A program made the position numbers and the translations under genes. DNA of 64,000 nt from positions 53,569 to 117,568 of the forward strand of contig JAITPD010000010.1 in NCBI GenBank assembly GCA_031289615.1. Reading direction: 5' to 3'. This document shows positions 20,702 through 31,438 of the stretch, piece after piece. The notes below the pieces were generated by a model. The model made no database searches. It was not told the origin of the DNA and saw only the letters and a program-made list of their open reading frames with translations. Every line of letters begins with the position of its first letter. Position 1 is the stretch's first letter. This stretch comes from Lactobacillaceae bacterium (GTDB lineage Bacteria; Bacillota; Bacilli; Lactobacillales; Lactobacillaceae).

Positions 20702-21937
20702 TTACTTAACTGACTTTGAAGCTTGCTTAACCATCTTCGTCAACTTAGGCAACATTTGCTTATCACTAACCTTACCCTTGTACGTGTCATTGAAGAGTGC
20801 ATCAGAAGCTGACCAGAAGTTTGCCATCGCTGGTGACTTTGGCATTGGCTTTGAGTAACCAGTTTGTGACATTTGCACAACGGCCTTAGCCAATTCATCA
20901 TTTTGCACATCGTCTGAAGCTTGAACTACCTTTGAAGTTGGAATGTAGTGAGAATCTTGGAATCCGGCCACTTGAACTTCATCGCTAGTCAAATAGTTAG
21001 CTAGTTTCATTGAAGCCAACGCTGACTTTGTGGCTTGGTTAACCCCAAACAACTTAATTCCTGAGAATGCATACATTTGCTTTTCTCCACTACCCAAATC
21101 AACTGTTGGATATGGAGCAATTCCCAACTTGTCTCCCAAAGCCTTCTTGTAATCATTGTATGACCATGGCCCTGACAAAGTTGCTGAAATCTTTCCTGAT
21201 TGAAGTTGATTCAACACATCTGAACTAGTTTGAACGAAGCCAGCGTTAGTCTTTTGCGCCTTCATCCACTTCAAGACTGAAACTCCCTTGGCATTGTCAA
21301 TATTGGTTCCCTTAGCATTTTCTCCGCTCTTACCATAAAGAACGTCACCTGCTGTGTAGAACAATGGTGCAAATGTGTAGTTTGCTCCGGCTGACCCAAG
21401 GTTTGAGCCCATCTTACCCTTGGTCGTAATGTTCGTCCATGACGTAATATCGTCATCATTGAGTTGTTCCTTGTTATAATACAAAACCTGTGCTTCAACT
21501 CCGTATGGATAACCATAGGTCTTACCATCATATGAAGCACCTTCCATGGCTCCGGCAATTTGGGTCTTCTTCAAGGTCTTTGAATATTTAGTATTTTGAT
21601 ACAACAAACCTTGCGTTGCCAATGACCCAATTTGATCGTGAGGGAACATGAACACGTCAGCCGCAGCCGTTGCATCCTTTTGCAAATTCTTCAAGGCGTC
21701 CGTTGAATTTGACGCTTTAACAGTAACCTTAATCGTTGGGTTAGCCGCTTCAAACGTTGCAACAGCTTTCTTGTATGTTGGCAAAGTTGCGGTATCGACC
21801 CACAACTTAATCTTTTTAGTCTTGGCCGCTGCATTTACTGCTGGACCCTCAATTGTAGTTGCTACTAAACTGGTCGCAGCTGATGCCAACAAAATTGTCG
21901 TCATTGCTACTACGCTTACCTTCATTGCACTCTTCAT
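20702..21937 (-). CDS. malE: Maltodextrin ABC substrate-binding protein
   Basis: Signal peptide MKSAMKVSVVAMTTILLASAATSLVAT, SBP fold motifs, next to malFG; RBS TGGAGGAATTGG. Confidence 0.88.
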   Translation of the reverse strand: MKSAMKVSVVAMTTILLASAATSLVATTIEGPAVNAAAKTKKIKLWVDTATLPTYKKAVATFEAANPTIKVTVKASNSTDALKNLQKDATAAADVFMFPHDQIGSLATQGLLYQNTKYSKTLKKTQIAGAMEGASYDGKTYGYPYGVEAQVLYYNKEQLNDDDITSWTNITTKGKMGSNLGSAGANYTFAPLFYTAGDVLYGKSGENAKGTNIDNAKGVSVLKWMKAQKTNAGFVQTSSDVLNQLQSGKISATLSGPWSYNDYKKALGDKLGIAPYPTVDLGSGEKQMYAFSGIKLFGVNQATKSALASMKLANYLTSDEVQVAGFQDSHYIPTSKVVQASDDVQNDELAKAVVQMSQTGYSKPMPKSPAMANFWSASDALFNDTYKGKVSDKQMLPKLTKMVKQASKSVK

Positions 21938-22170
21938 ATCCAATTCCTCCATTGGTGTTTCTAGTGTGTGAAATTTAGTAATATTTCCCAAATCATAATT
22001 ACAATATAACCTAGTAATGTGACTGAGATAGTTTTCATTTATATTTTATCTGTTTTATTTTTGTGAATTTTTCACTTAAAACAACTCTTTTAACAAAATA
22101 GTCCTTAATTACGGAATTTACGCCGTTTCAAGCCATATTTAGCCACTCTAATAATTATTAAAACAGCTAG

Positions 22171-23004
22171 TTAGTTATAATATTCACAATTAAATGTGAC
22201 TTCAATTCCAAAGTGATCACTAATCATTGGTGTCGTTAGTCCATCAAATATGACCTCGTGCTTTTCAATCTTGGCCTGACCTTTGACAAAAACATAATCA
22301 ATTCGTTTGTCTTCAGCATTAGTTTCCCAGCCGTCGATTTTGCCAAGCACAGTTGCATTCCCATTAACCGTTTGAGCAGAAATATAACTGTCTATTAAGT
22401 TAGGAGTAGCGATAATCTGCTGATACCCTTCAGACGGTTGATCAGCTGCATTATTAAAGTCACCCATTAAAATTGTTAATTTATCACTAAATGTTTGCGT
22501 GGTTTTGTCCCATTCAAACGAAAACGCTAAGGTATTTGTATCATCTTTCCACCAAGAATAGTGACAACTATACACATCAAAGTTTGTAAAATGTCCAATC
22601 AAAATGCGGCGCGTATGATAATCTGCATAATCACTTGCACTCGAAGCCAAAAATCCTTCAGCTTGAAATGGCGTTTTTGCTAAGATTGCCACTCCTTCAT
22701 CATATTTATCATATCCAATATGACTTGGCAGGTAGCTCCAGTAGTATTTAAAACCCTTTTTCGCTAACGCTGTACAAATTAGATCAGCATAATTGCCTTC
22801 TTTAATTGCAACCGGATCAACTTCTCCCTGCACGGCACAATAATTTTCAGGTTGATTAATGACAGCATTCTTCATTGGCTGATTGACCTCTTGTAAAGCG
22901 ATAATGTCATACTGGCGTTCAGCAATCACTTCAACCAAAGTTTGTAAATTCGTTTCAAAATCAGCGTTACTATAGCTGTGCGTGTTTAACGTTAGAATTT
23001 TCAT
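22171..23004 (-). CDS. Endonuclease/exonuclease/phosphatase-family protein; maltose 6'-phosphate phosphatase (MapP) candidate
   Basis: EEP motifs IIALQEVNQPM, ILMGDFNNA, ISDHFGIEV; directly downstream of a MalT-like PTS, the layout described for Enterococcus mapP/malT. Confidence 0.7.
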   Translation of the reverse strand: MKILTLNTHSYSNADFETNLQTLVEVIAERQYDIIALQEVNQPMKNAVINQPENYCAVQGEVDPVAIKEGNYADLICTALAKKGFKYYWSYLPSHIGYDKYDEGVAILAKTPFQAEGFLASSASDYADYHTRRILIGHFTNFDVYSCHYSWWKDDTNTLAFSFEWDKTTQTFSDKLTILMGDFNNAADQPSEGYQQIIATPNLIDSYISAQTVNGNATVLGKIDGWETNAEDKRIDYVFVKGQAKIEKHEVIFDGLTTPMISDHFGIEVTFNCEYYN

Positions 23005-23010
23005 AGCTCT

Positions 23011-25191
23011 TTACATCAAACTTCCTACATTATCACCCGCTTCAACTTCGCCCTCATCCGCTAATGCAAATGACCGAGTTGAATCCATATTAGTGATTGC
23101 GACAATTATCGTCGTTGCTTTACCTTCGTCTTCAATTGCTTTTAAATCAACATTTGCAATTGGAGTGCCAGCCTCAACCGCATCTCCAATCTGCACCAAA
23201 ATATCAAAGGCATTCGCTTTTAACTCAACCGTGTCAATTCCCATGTGCACCAAAATTTCATTTCCATTGACCGTCGTAATACCCAAAGCGTGCTTCGTTG
23301 GAAAAATACTACTAATCTCTCCCTTAATTGGTGCCACAACTTTGCCATCAGTTGGTTCAATGGCAAATCCGTCGCCCATCATCTTGCTACTAAAGACTTC
23401 ATCTTTGACTGCAGTAATTGGAATTAAGTGCCCAGATGCTGGTGCTACCAAAGGCAATTGCTCATGCGAATTTTCGGCCTGTGGAATGACAGTACTTGCA
23501 ACGTTGCCAATAACTTCTGACTTAGGAATTTCAACGCCACTTTCAAGTAGATCTTGCAAATCCGACTTCAAAACATCCGCCTTCGTTCCATAGACTGCCT
23601 GCACGCCATTATCTTTACGAATCACACCCATGGCACCAGCGTTCTTCCATTGCGCATCATCACCGACAACGTTTGTATCCTTAACAGAAATCCGTAACCT
23701 TGTCATGCACGCATCAACATCGACAATGTTTTCTTTTCCACCCAACAAGTTAACAATATCAAACAATTGTTGTTCCACTGGAGCATCACTTGCTGAGGTA
23801 GTGCTCTCTTCTTCGTCAGTATCCGTATAATTTCCGTTTCTTCCAGGAGTAGCAAAGTTAAATTTCTTGATCATGAAGTTAGAAACAAAGTACATGATGA
23901 CGGCAAACAACAGTGTCACCCAGACGAAATTAATTAAATCAGCCCCGAGTCCTGCTTTGATTGACAGGGGTGTTCGCGTCAAAAGTTCAATATTACCAAA
24001 TGAATGCACGCGCAAATGCACAACGTCTGCCATCGCAAAGGCTGCTCCCTGAATCACTGCATACACTCCATAGAGTAATGGTGCTGCAAACATGAACATG
24101 AATTCGAGCGGTTCAGTCACCCCAGTCAAGAAGACCGCAAAGGCAGCTGAGAAATACATTGACTTATATTTACTACGTCGATCAGCATCAACATTTCGGT
24201 ACATCGCCAACGCCATTCCCATCAAGGATCCACTTGCCCCAATCATTTGACCAACTTTAAAACGTGCTGGTGTAATGCTTGTCAACAAATGATTATAAGC
24301 TGAAGAATCACCAGCATGGTTTAGACTCACCAAGTCTGTTGCCCAAGCTAGCCACATTGGATCCTGACCAAAGACTTTTGAACCAGCATTCGCGCCACTC
24401 AAGATGGTATAAGTTCCACCGAGTTGCGTATAGTTAATTGGAATAGTCAACATGTGGTGCAGTCCAAATGGCAATAGAAGCCGTTCCATCATTCCATACA
24501 AGAACGGTGCCAAAATTGGAGCTGACTTTTGGCTCGTCGCAATCCAGTAGCCAAAATTATTAATTCCAGCTTGAATATAGGGCCAAATAATTGCCAACAA
24601 AAGTGCAACGATTGCAGAATTCAAAATAACAACAAATGGCACAAAACGCTTACCGTTAAAGAAACTCAAGGCTTCCGGTAACTTACGATAGTTATAGTAT
24701 TTATTGTACGCTGCAGCACCGATAAATCCGGCAATGATTCCGATGAAAACTCCCATATTAAGGGCCGGTGCCTCTAAGACACTGGTAAAGAAACCATTGA
24801 CCATAATTTTCGTGCCAAATAAAGTATGCGTAAAGGCGGTCTCATCAGCCAACATTTCGCTGGTCACGCCAAACATTGCGCCGGTCATTCGATTGATCAA
24901 AATAAATGACAATCCAGCGGCAAATGCTCCACCAGCTTTTTCTTTTGCCCAACTTCCACCAATTGCAAGGGCAAACAAAATATGCAAATTGGTAATAACT
25001 GCCCAACCTAAACTAGCAATCACGCTACCAAATGTGATCAATGCCTGGTTATCCGGATTGATTAATGGAATTGAGTTTCCAATACTAATCATTAACCCAG
25101 CGGCTGGCATCACAGCAATCACGACCATTAAAGCTTTACCGAATTTCTGCCAAAATTCGAAATTGAAGATTCCTTTTAATCTCTGAAACAT
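23011..25191 (-). CDS. PTS EIICBA, maltose/glucose (MalT-like) type
   Basis: EIIC MMERLLLPFGLHHMLTIPI; EIIB VDACMTRLRISV; EIIA ILVHMGIDTVEL. Confidence 0.85.
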   Translation of the reverse strand: MFQRLKGIFNFEFWQKFGKALMVVIAVMPAAGLMISIGNSIPLINPDNQALITFGSVIASLGWAVITNLHILFALAIGGSWAKEKAGGAFAAGLSFILINRMTGAMFGVTSEMLADETAFTHTLFGTKIMVNGFFTSVLEAPALNMGVFIGIIAGFIGAAAYNKYYNYRKLPEALSFFNGKRFVPFVVILNSAIVALLLAIIWPYIQAGINNFGYWIATSQKSAPILAPFLYGMMERLLLPFGLHHMLTIPINYTQLGGTYTILSGANAGSKVFGQDPMWLAWATDLVSLNHAGDSSAYNHLLTSITPARFKVGQMIGASGSLMGMALAMYRNVDADRRSKYKSMYFSAAFAVFLTGVTEPLEFMFMFAAPLLYGVYAVIQGAAFAMADVVHLRVHSFGNIELLTRTPLSIKAGLGADLINFVWVTLLFAVIMYFVSNFMIKKFNFATPGRNGNYTDTDEEESTTSASDAPVEQQLFDIVNLLGGKENIVDVDACMTRLRISVKDTNVVGDDAQWKNAGAMGVIRKDNGVQAVYGTKADVLKSDLQDLLESGVEIPKSEVIGNVASTVIPQAENSHEQLPLVAPASGHLIPITAVKDEVFSSKMMGDGFAIEPTDGKVVAPIKGEISSIFPTKHALGITTVNGNEILVHMGIDTVELKANAFDILVQIGDAVEAGTPIANVDLKAIEDEGKATTIIVAITNMDSTRSFALADEGEVEAGDNVGSLM

Positions 25192-25302
25192 ATCCTTCTC
25201 CTATCCTGATGTTTCTGCGACATAAAATAGCGACGATAAACATGTTTTAAAAAATACAAAGTGCTCTCTAAACAGCCTAAGGATAACATGGATATACAAA
25301 TT

Positions 25303-25320
25303 AATGCAAGCGCTTGCATT
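25303..25320. promoter_or_regulatory. 18-bp perfect palindrome AATGCAAGCGCTTGCATT (cre/MalR-type operator)
   Basis: Perfect palindrome with GCAAGCGCTTGC core in the promoter region of the PTS gene. Confidence 0.7.
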
Positions 25321-25508
25321 TGGTATATGATAGTATCTAAAAAGATGTGATAAATAGTCATAATTATGTTTTTATTGTGTTTTATCCTTGAGTTTTTTGC
25401 CTCTTTTCCCTAGGATTTTTGCAAATGTTTTCACAAAAATTCGAAATGTCACTAAATTGCTTCTTATCTTGAGATTGATTTGATAAGTTGCCAAAATGCT
25501 ATATAATT

Positions 25509-26237
25509 ATGCGTATGATAGTCAAATATAAAATTATTTACGAGCAACTAAAGCAAGCAATTCTTGATGGAACGTATCCCGAAGGCCATTTAATCCCCGG
25601 CGAATATCAATTGATGCGCCAAATGGATGTTTCACGAGATACGATTCGAAAAGCAATGGCGCTATTGACGAGCAGTGGCTATATTCAAAAAATCCGTGGT
25701 AAGGGTTCAATGGTGATTGCCCATAATAACGAGGTTCCCTTGACCAATCTGATTTCATTTAAAGAATTAGGTCACCAGCAAGGGTTCAAGCCGAAAACTA
25801 AAATTGTTGAATTTAAGGATTTGATCATCACCGATAAACTGGCCAAAGAAACTGGTTTTGCGGTAGATACTGAAGTTTGGTCTATTAGTCGCCTGCGCTT
25901 CATTGATGGTGTTCCAAGTATTATTGATTTAGATCTGATCAGAAAAGATTTGGCGCCAGACATGACCAAACAAGCCATTCACGAGTCTTTGTATGAATAT
26001 TTGGAAGGTGAACTTGGCTTGACATTAGCATATTCTGAAAATGATTTAACTGCACCGTTGATTTCCACCAAGGAACGTGAAACTCTTGAACTGGATGCTA
26101 CCGAAAACCGAATCATTCAAATCGAGTCGAGGGTTTATTTAAATAAGTCTGAACAACTGCAATATTCGATTGCTAAACATCGCCCAGATAAATTTGCTTA
26201 TCACGAATTTATTCGACGCAATAATCACGGACTATAG
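25509..26237 (+). CDS. GntR/HutC-family regulator (TreR-like)
   Basis: YKIIYEQLKQAILDGTYPEGHLIPGEYQLMRQMDVSRDTIRKAMALL plus UTRA domain; divergent from the PTS gene. Confidence 0.85.
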   Translation: MRMIVKYKIIYEQLKQAILDGTYPEGHLIPGEYQLMRQMDVSRDTIRKAMALLTSSGYIQKIRGKGSMVIAHNNEVPLTNLISFKELGHQQGFKPKTKIVEFKDLIITDKLAKETGFAVDTEVWSISRLRFIDGVPSIIDLDLIRKDLAPDMTKQAIHESLYEYLEGELGLTLAYSENDLTAPLISTKERETLELDATENRIIQIESRVYLNKSEQLQYSIAKHRPDKFAYHEFIRRNNHGL

Positions 26238-26239
26238 CC

Positions 26240-26275
26240 AAAAGAGGACGAGCAAAATTTTGCCCATCCTCTTTT
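26240..26275. terminator. Bidirectional terminator between gntR and pgmB
   Basis: AAAAGAGGAcGaGCAAAATTTTGCcCaTCCTCTTTT. Confidence 0.8.
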
Positions 26276-26276
26276 A

Positions 26277-26951
26277 TTACGCATTCATTTTTTGTTGAAT
26301 CGCTGTTAATGTCACTTCTTTGGTGTCAACAAAGTTCAGTTCAGCTGCACTCAAAACGTCTACTGAGCCGATTCCTAATGATAATTCACCAGCAGCATTG
26401 ATTGCCTCAATCCCTGCACTTGAATCTTCTAAACCGATGACCTGCTCAGGCGTCAAATGCAATATTTCTGCTGCCCGAACAAAAATTTCAGGATTCGGTT
26501 TTCCAGCTTGCAAAGTAGACGGATCAACAATTCCCTCAAAATACTGGATTAGCCCTAAATGTTCCAAAATCATTGGCGCATTTTTTGAAGCTGAAGCAAC
26601 TGCCATCTGATAACCAGCAGCGTGTGCAGATTCAATGAATTCCAACATTCCAGGTAAAATATCGGCTGGCGTCAACGTAGCAATTAACTTTTGATAATTA
26701 ATATTTTTTTCATCAGCCAACTGCTCTTTTTCAACCAACGAATACTTTTGTGGATGCTGGCCATGCGCTAGAATCATTTCCAACGAATCCATCCGGCTAA
26801 TCCCCTTGAGCGCCTCTGCTAATTCATCCGTCCAGATTGTTCCGACCGTATCAGCAGTTTGATGCCAAGCCTCTTCGTGAAAACGGGCAGTATCCGCAAT
26901 TACTCCGTCCAAATCAAATGCAAACCCCTTAATTTCTTCAAACCTAATCAT
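26277..26951 (-). CDS. pgmB: Beta-phosphoglucomutase
   Basis: FAFDLDGVIADTARFHEEAW..., GLEDSSAGIEAINAAG; overlaps the GH65 gene. Confidence 0.93.
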   Translation of the reverse strand: MIRFEEIKGFAFDLDGVIADTARFHEEAWHQTADTVGTIWTDELAEALKGISRMDSLEMILAHGQHPQKYSLVEKEQLADEKNINYQKLIATLTPADILPGMLEFIESAHAAGYQMAVASASKNAPMILEHLGLIQYFEGIVDPSTLQAGKPNPEIFVRAAEILHLTPEQVIGLEDSSAGIEAINAAGELSLGIGSVDVLSAAELNFVDTKEVTLTAIQQKMNA

Positions 26952-29302
26952 TAGTCCATTCCTTTCAACACGGTCTTCGTAATTCCAGCAGTTAATTCAA
27001 CTTTCTGACCATAAATCTCAGCCATCACAGCTTGATCTGCCACAATTTCGACTTGATCGCGTGTGATAATCAATCGAAGCAAGATACCACGGAAGTTTTG
27101 CGTGAATTCCAATCGGCGCCATGTTTCTGGCAACTTGGGATTCACCACTATTTGTCCGTCACGCAATGTCACACCACCAAAGTCATTTTGTACAACCGCC
27201 AACGTCTCACCCATTACTCCGATATGAATTCCTTCAGCCGTCGTTCCACCTTGAATATCATAATAGTCAGAACCAATCGCCGTTTTTAAATCGGCAAGTG
27301 CGGTCTCGCTGTGCCCCAAAGTTACATCAATCCCCGCAAAGACTGGCCGTGACGTCGTTGAACCATGCACAGTTCGATCCAGATAAAACTTTTGGTTAAG
27401 TTCCAACCAATTAACTGGCAAATGATAGCCGAGCTGCTGAACCAATTCAGCCATCTTTTGCGCTCCAAGGTTATAAATCGTCATCAGCGTGTCTGCTTGC
27501 TTTGCCACTTGGAAATCATCTGGAGAGAGCCCTTCTGCCTTCAACAAACGATCGATCCGATGAATGTCTCCATATTTTTGCTGATACTGCTTAAAATCAA
27601 GCTTCTTCAAATCAAAATAGCCAGCATATTGTGCGATAATTCCGTCTTCATTGATCGTTAACGCCATCTTTTTTGTGACAGCTTGCGCACGTTCCATTAA
27701 CTCGTGGTCAAAGTGATGCTTGTCAGTGGCATCTTTAAAATCAACCTGCACATTTTGAGATAGGTCAAGTAGCCAATTCAACGCCCAAACAAGCATTAAA
27801 TTCGTATATGCATTGTCTTTAATCCCACCTTCTTTAGCCCCTGGATATGCTTCGTGAAATTCGTCGGGTCCCATCACACCAGCCAAATGATAACGTCCAT
27901 CTTCGCCTAGCTCTACCTTTTCCAGCCAAAATTTGCTAGTCTCAAGCAGAAGTTCGAGTCCCCCTTCATTGAGAAAAGAATAATCTCCTGTCACTTGCGT
28001 ATACACCCAAAGATTATATACAATCGCAAGCGAAACATGGCGTTGCTTACGTGAATTGTCAGGCTCCCATTCGCCATTCACTGGATTAAGATGAATAAAC
28101 TGTGATTGCTCATCCCCACGCACCCCCGATTGCCACGGAAACATTGCTCCCTTTTCGCCATCCAAGTGCGCATTTTCCTGTGCTGCTTCAATCCGGTTAA
28201 TCCGATACTGTAAAATATCACGCGCTGTCTGCGGATCATTGGCAGCATAATACGGAATTACAAAGAGTTCATCCCAGAAAATATGTCCGCGATAACCTTC
28301 ACCCGTCAAGGCTCGTGATCCAACCGACGCATCTAAATGTTGATTGGCTTGATGTTGCGCGGCCTGCCTAATTTGGAAAATATTCATGTGAATCATTAAT
28401 TGTAAATCCGGATCATCTGAATCCAACTTAATATCTGCCGTTTCCCAAACTTTCTGCCAATACGACCGGCTATGCGACCTGACCTGACTTAAACTCGTTT
28501 GCTCTAAATCTGCTAACACTTGTTTTTCTGGATCGTTCGTCTCAAGACTAGTCGCCACTGAAATGATTTTTGTAAGTGGAATAAACTGTCCTGCTTGCAA
28601 CTCAAAAGTATCTTGCGTCGTTTGGTGTCCCTCGCGTCCGCCGACTTTTTTAAATTCTCCACTTGACCCAAATGTTTTAGCCCCCATCACAATTTCTATC
28701 TCTGTTGTTTTAGTCATGGCATGCAATAGCTGCTCGTCAATCAGACCAAGCGTAAACTCTTTTGAATCAAAATCACGATAACGCTCCACATTTTGATTCA
28801 ATACTGTGCCATCAATCGAACTTTCAATTCGCAATTCTGCATCAAAATCACTACTAATATTTAGCCCCAGCGCCAAAACATGGTAGTCAATTGGATCAAC
28901 GGCTTTCACAGTATCTAGTGTCAGTAACCCTTGTTCTGTTTTAACCACAAGATGTTCTGTCAGTTCGCCACATTTAAAATTCAAAGTAGATTGGCGTTCA
29001 ACAATTGTCTCTGCATCAATCTGCACTTTTTGTCCATCCAAGTAAAACTCAAACAATTGTGGATTTGGCAGATTAACCAAATCTTCATTGATTACATCCC
29101 GACCAGCAATTGGCGTCGTCGTCCTGTTAAACACACCGGCAACATACAATCCTGGATAATGATCTGCACTAAATTTGCTAAAAATTGGTGCTCCCCGCCA
29201 TCCCATAAATCCATTACTTAACGTCAACAATGATTCTTGTCCATATGAACGCTTCCCCGTCGCTAATTCGTTGTACGTCAAAGCCCACTCTTTTTCAATC
29301 AT
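26951..29302 (-). CDS. GH65 disaccharide (maltose or trehalose-6-P) phosphorylase
   Basis: 783 aa; GYRGHIFWDELFVIPYY, GVMGPDEFHEAYPGAKEGGIKDNAYTNLM, HGSTTSRPVFA, GTTAEGIHIG. Confidence 0.9.
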   Translation of the reverse strand: MIEKEWALTYNELATGKRSYGQESLLTLSNGFMGWRGAPIFSKFSADHYPGLYVAGVFNRTTTPIAGRDVINEDLVNLPNPQLFEFYLDGQKVQIDAETIVERQSTLNFKCGELTEHLVVKTEQGLLTLDTVKAVDPIDYHVLALGLNISSDFDAELRIESSIDGTVLNQNVERYRDFDSKEFTLGLIDEQLLHAMTKTTEIEIVMGAKTFGSSGEFKKVGGREGHQTTQDTFELQAGQFIPLTKIISVATSLETNDPEKQVLADLEQTSLSQVRSHSRSYWQKVWETADIKLDSDDPDLQLMIHMNIFQIRQAAQHQANQHLDASVGSRALTGEGYRGHIFWDELFVIPYYAANDPQTARDILQYRINRIEAAQENAHLDGEKGAMFPWQSGVRGDEQSQFIHLNPVNGEWEPDNSRKQRHVSLAIVYNLWVYTQVTGDYSFLNEGGLELLLETSKFWLEKVELGEDGRYHLAGVMGPDEFHEAYPGAKEGGIKDNAYTNLMLVWALNWLLDLSQNVQVDFKDATDKHHFDHELMERAQAVTKKMALTINEDGIIAQYAGYFDLKKLDFKQYQQKYGDIHRIDRLLKAEGLSPDDFQVAKQADTLMTIYNLGAQKMAELVQQLGYHLPVNWLELNQKFYLDRTVHGSTTSRPVFAGIDVTLGHSETALADLKTAIGSDYYDIQGGTTAEGIHIGVMGETLAVVQNDFGGVTLRDGQIVVNPKLPETWRRLEFTQNFRGILLRLIITRDQVEIVADQAVMAEIYGQKVELTAGITKTVLKGMD

Positions 29303-29361
29303 AACTCCCCCAGTTTATCTATCCCTATTTCAATATTATTAATTTCATCGCCACAGTAGCC

Positions 29362-30897
29362 TTACTTGCCGACTGCATCCTTGAAAACATTTTTCTTTTG
29401 AACTCCATCAGTTTCCACATCTGTGTCCTTATACCCAAAGAAGTAAACCAATATGAACGAAACCAGCATCGTGACTCCCGTAGCAATCCAGAAAATCAAA
29501 AAATTATTTGGATTATCTTTTGGTGAAGCAAAGTTTGGGAATCCAATCAATGATCCCGAGAAACCATACATGTGCAAATGCATGAAGCCAGCCACTCCTG
29601 CCCCAACAGCAGCCCCAATTGATGACATCATAAAGATTCGCCCATATTTCAAATTAACCCCATACATTGCTGGTTCTGTGACTCCCGCAAAAGCAGAGAG
29701 TGCTCCTGATCCAGATAATGCTTTTAGTTCTTCTTTCTTAGTCTTAAAGAAGACTGCCAATGCACCTGTTCCTTGCGCCAACATTGTAAATGAAACAATC
29801 ATGTTGATATTCGATTGACCTGTTTCAGCAATTTGTTGGGTCAACACTGGTATAACCATCCAATGTAGACCGAAGATTACCAAAACTTGATATAGTCCGC
29901 CGATAATAATACTTGCAATACCTAGATTCAAATTCAGTAATGCCGTAATTAATGCTGTAATTCCTGATGAAAGCACCGAAACAACTGGACCTACTAAGAT
30001 CAAGACTGCTGAACCAACCACAAACAAGGTGATCATTGGCTGCAAAATTGGTCGTAGCGCCAGCGGCAAATGATCCTTCAGCCAATTTCCAACCGGCCGT
30101 GCCAACCATGCTGCAAAGATAATTGGGAAAATTGTATACGCATAGTTTGGTATATTGATTGGAATTCCCAAATATGTCGCATTTAAAGGCACCCCGAACA
30201 AGTTGCCTAATAGCGGTGGAGTCACAATCTTTCCGTTTACAATATGCGCGCTTGTCAAGTTAATCACTGACGGATGAATCATCAATCCCCCAATCGCTGC
30301 AACAACATATGGATCAGATTTCAATTGTTTGGCAGCTGAGAATCCGACTAACACTGGCAAGAAATAAAACGGCGCCATTGCCATTGACGACAAAATAACG
30401 TATGTGTCCGAAGACGAATTAATCCAATTCAGCAAAGTTGGCTCAGACATCAAAGTTAGAAGTCCATTAATCATTCCACCAGCTGCTAAGAGGCCAATAA
30501 TTGGGATCATTGCTCCGGTAATTGTTCCCACTAGTGCTTGGAAAGCAACAAGTACTGGGTTTTTCTTAGACTGTCCAGTCGGCTCTTGTACTACCTTGTC
30601 CCCTTTCACTTCATCAGCCTCATCATCAATAACCGCATCGCCAAGTTGGTCAACCACCTGTTCGTAGACATCCTCGACTGCTTGCCCAATGACTACTTGA
30701 TATTGTCCTAGGCTCTCGTTATAAACTGCTCCAGCCACCCCGTTCAAATGTTTGATTTGTTCAGTATTTGCCTTGTCTTTATCCTTTAGATAAAACCGTA
30801 ACCGCGTCACACAGTGAATCACGTGATCAACGTTTTCTTCTCCGCCCACTCCATCAATAATTCCAGAAGCTAAAGTCGCATAATCTCTTTTTGCCAT
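29362..30897 (-). CDS. treB: PTS EIIBC, trehalose-type
   Basis: EIIB HVIHCVTRLRFYLKD; EIIC GVTEPAMYGVNLKYGR; start MAKRDYATL after GGGAGAAAG. Confidence 0.85.
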   Translation of the reverse strand: MAKRDYATLASGIIDGVGGEENVDHVIHCVTRLRFYLKDKDKANTEQIKHLNGVAGAVYNESLGQYQVVIGQAVEDVYEQVVDQLGDAVIDDEADEVKGDKVVQEPTGQSKKNPVLVAFQALVGTITGAMIPIIGLLAAGGMINGLLTLMSEPTLLNWINSSSDTYVILSSMAMAPFYFLPVLVGFSAAKQLKSDPYVVAAIGGLMIHPSVINLTSAHIVNGKIVTPPLLGNLFGVPLNATYLGIPINIPNYAYTIFPIIFAAWLARPVGNWLKDHLPLALRPILQPMITLFVVGSAVLILVGPVVSVLSSGITALITALLNLNLGIASIIIGGLYQVLVIFGLHWMVIPVLTQQIAETGQSNINMIVSFTMLAQGTGALAVFFKTKKEELKALSGSGALSAFAGVTEPAMYGVNLKYGRIFMMSSIGAAVGAGVAGFMHLHMYGFSGSLIGFPNFASPKDNPNNFLIFWIATGVTMLVSFILVYFFGYKDTDVETDGVQKKNVFKDAVGK

Positions 30898-30938
30898 TTT
30901 CTTTCTCCCCATTAAATATGTTGTTTCAACCCGCAAAG

Positions 30939-31424
30939 CTAGCCCTTAGCCTTGGCGCTCCCAATTAATTCCCCTGCCTCAATCGCTCCAGACTTAATCT
31001 CCAAACTGTCCAACGCATCTGAATTCGTAACAATGACTAATGTTGTCTTTTGTAAACCAGCAGCTTCAACTTGTCGCCAATCTGCTGTCCCGATTTGTTC
31101 GCCTCCTTGTAGCTCTTGCCCAATCAGCACATCCAAATTGAACGGCGCACCAGCCAATGAAACCGTATCAATCCCCAGATGTAATAGGATTTCTAAACCA
31201 TCTTCGCGTTTAATCCCAATCGCATGGCCCTGAATCATTGTAACTTTACCGCTGACAGGCGCTACGATTTGACCGACAGTGGGTTCAATCGCAAAGCCTT
31301 CCCCCATCATCTTCCCAGCAAAAACTGGATCTGCCACATTCTCTAACGCCACAATTTCGCCCGTCACAGGCGCATAGAAACTCTCATCACTCACAAGTAC
31401 CTTTTTCTTCCCCAAGCCAAACAT
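30939..31424 (-). CDS. PTS EIIA glucose-type (Crr-like)
   Basis: VFAGKMMGEGFAIEPTVGQIVAPVSGKV, EILLHLGIDTVSL. Confidence 0.92.
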   Translation of the reverse strand: MFGLGKKKVLVSDESFYAPVTGEIVALENVADPVFAGKMMGEGFAIEPTVGQIVAPVSGKVTMIQGHAIGIKREDGLEILLHLGIDTVSLAGAPFNLDVLIGQELQGGEQIGTADWRQVEAAGLQKTTLVIVTNSDALDSLEIKSGAIEAGELIGSAKAKG

Positions 31425-31438
31425 AATTCTTATTCCCC

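Noticed and set aside
22982-23593. 203-aa plus-strand ORF
   Set aside because: Antisense to the PTS EIICBA gene, which has clear family motifs. Low-complexity translation, no RBS or context.
24704-25186. 160-aa plus-strand ORF and similar antisense ORFs (e.g. 19675..20133, 11478..11831, 11855..12220)
   Set aside because: All lie opposite well-supported genes and show no recognisable domain.
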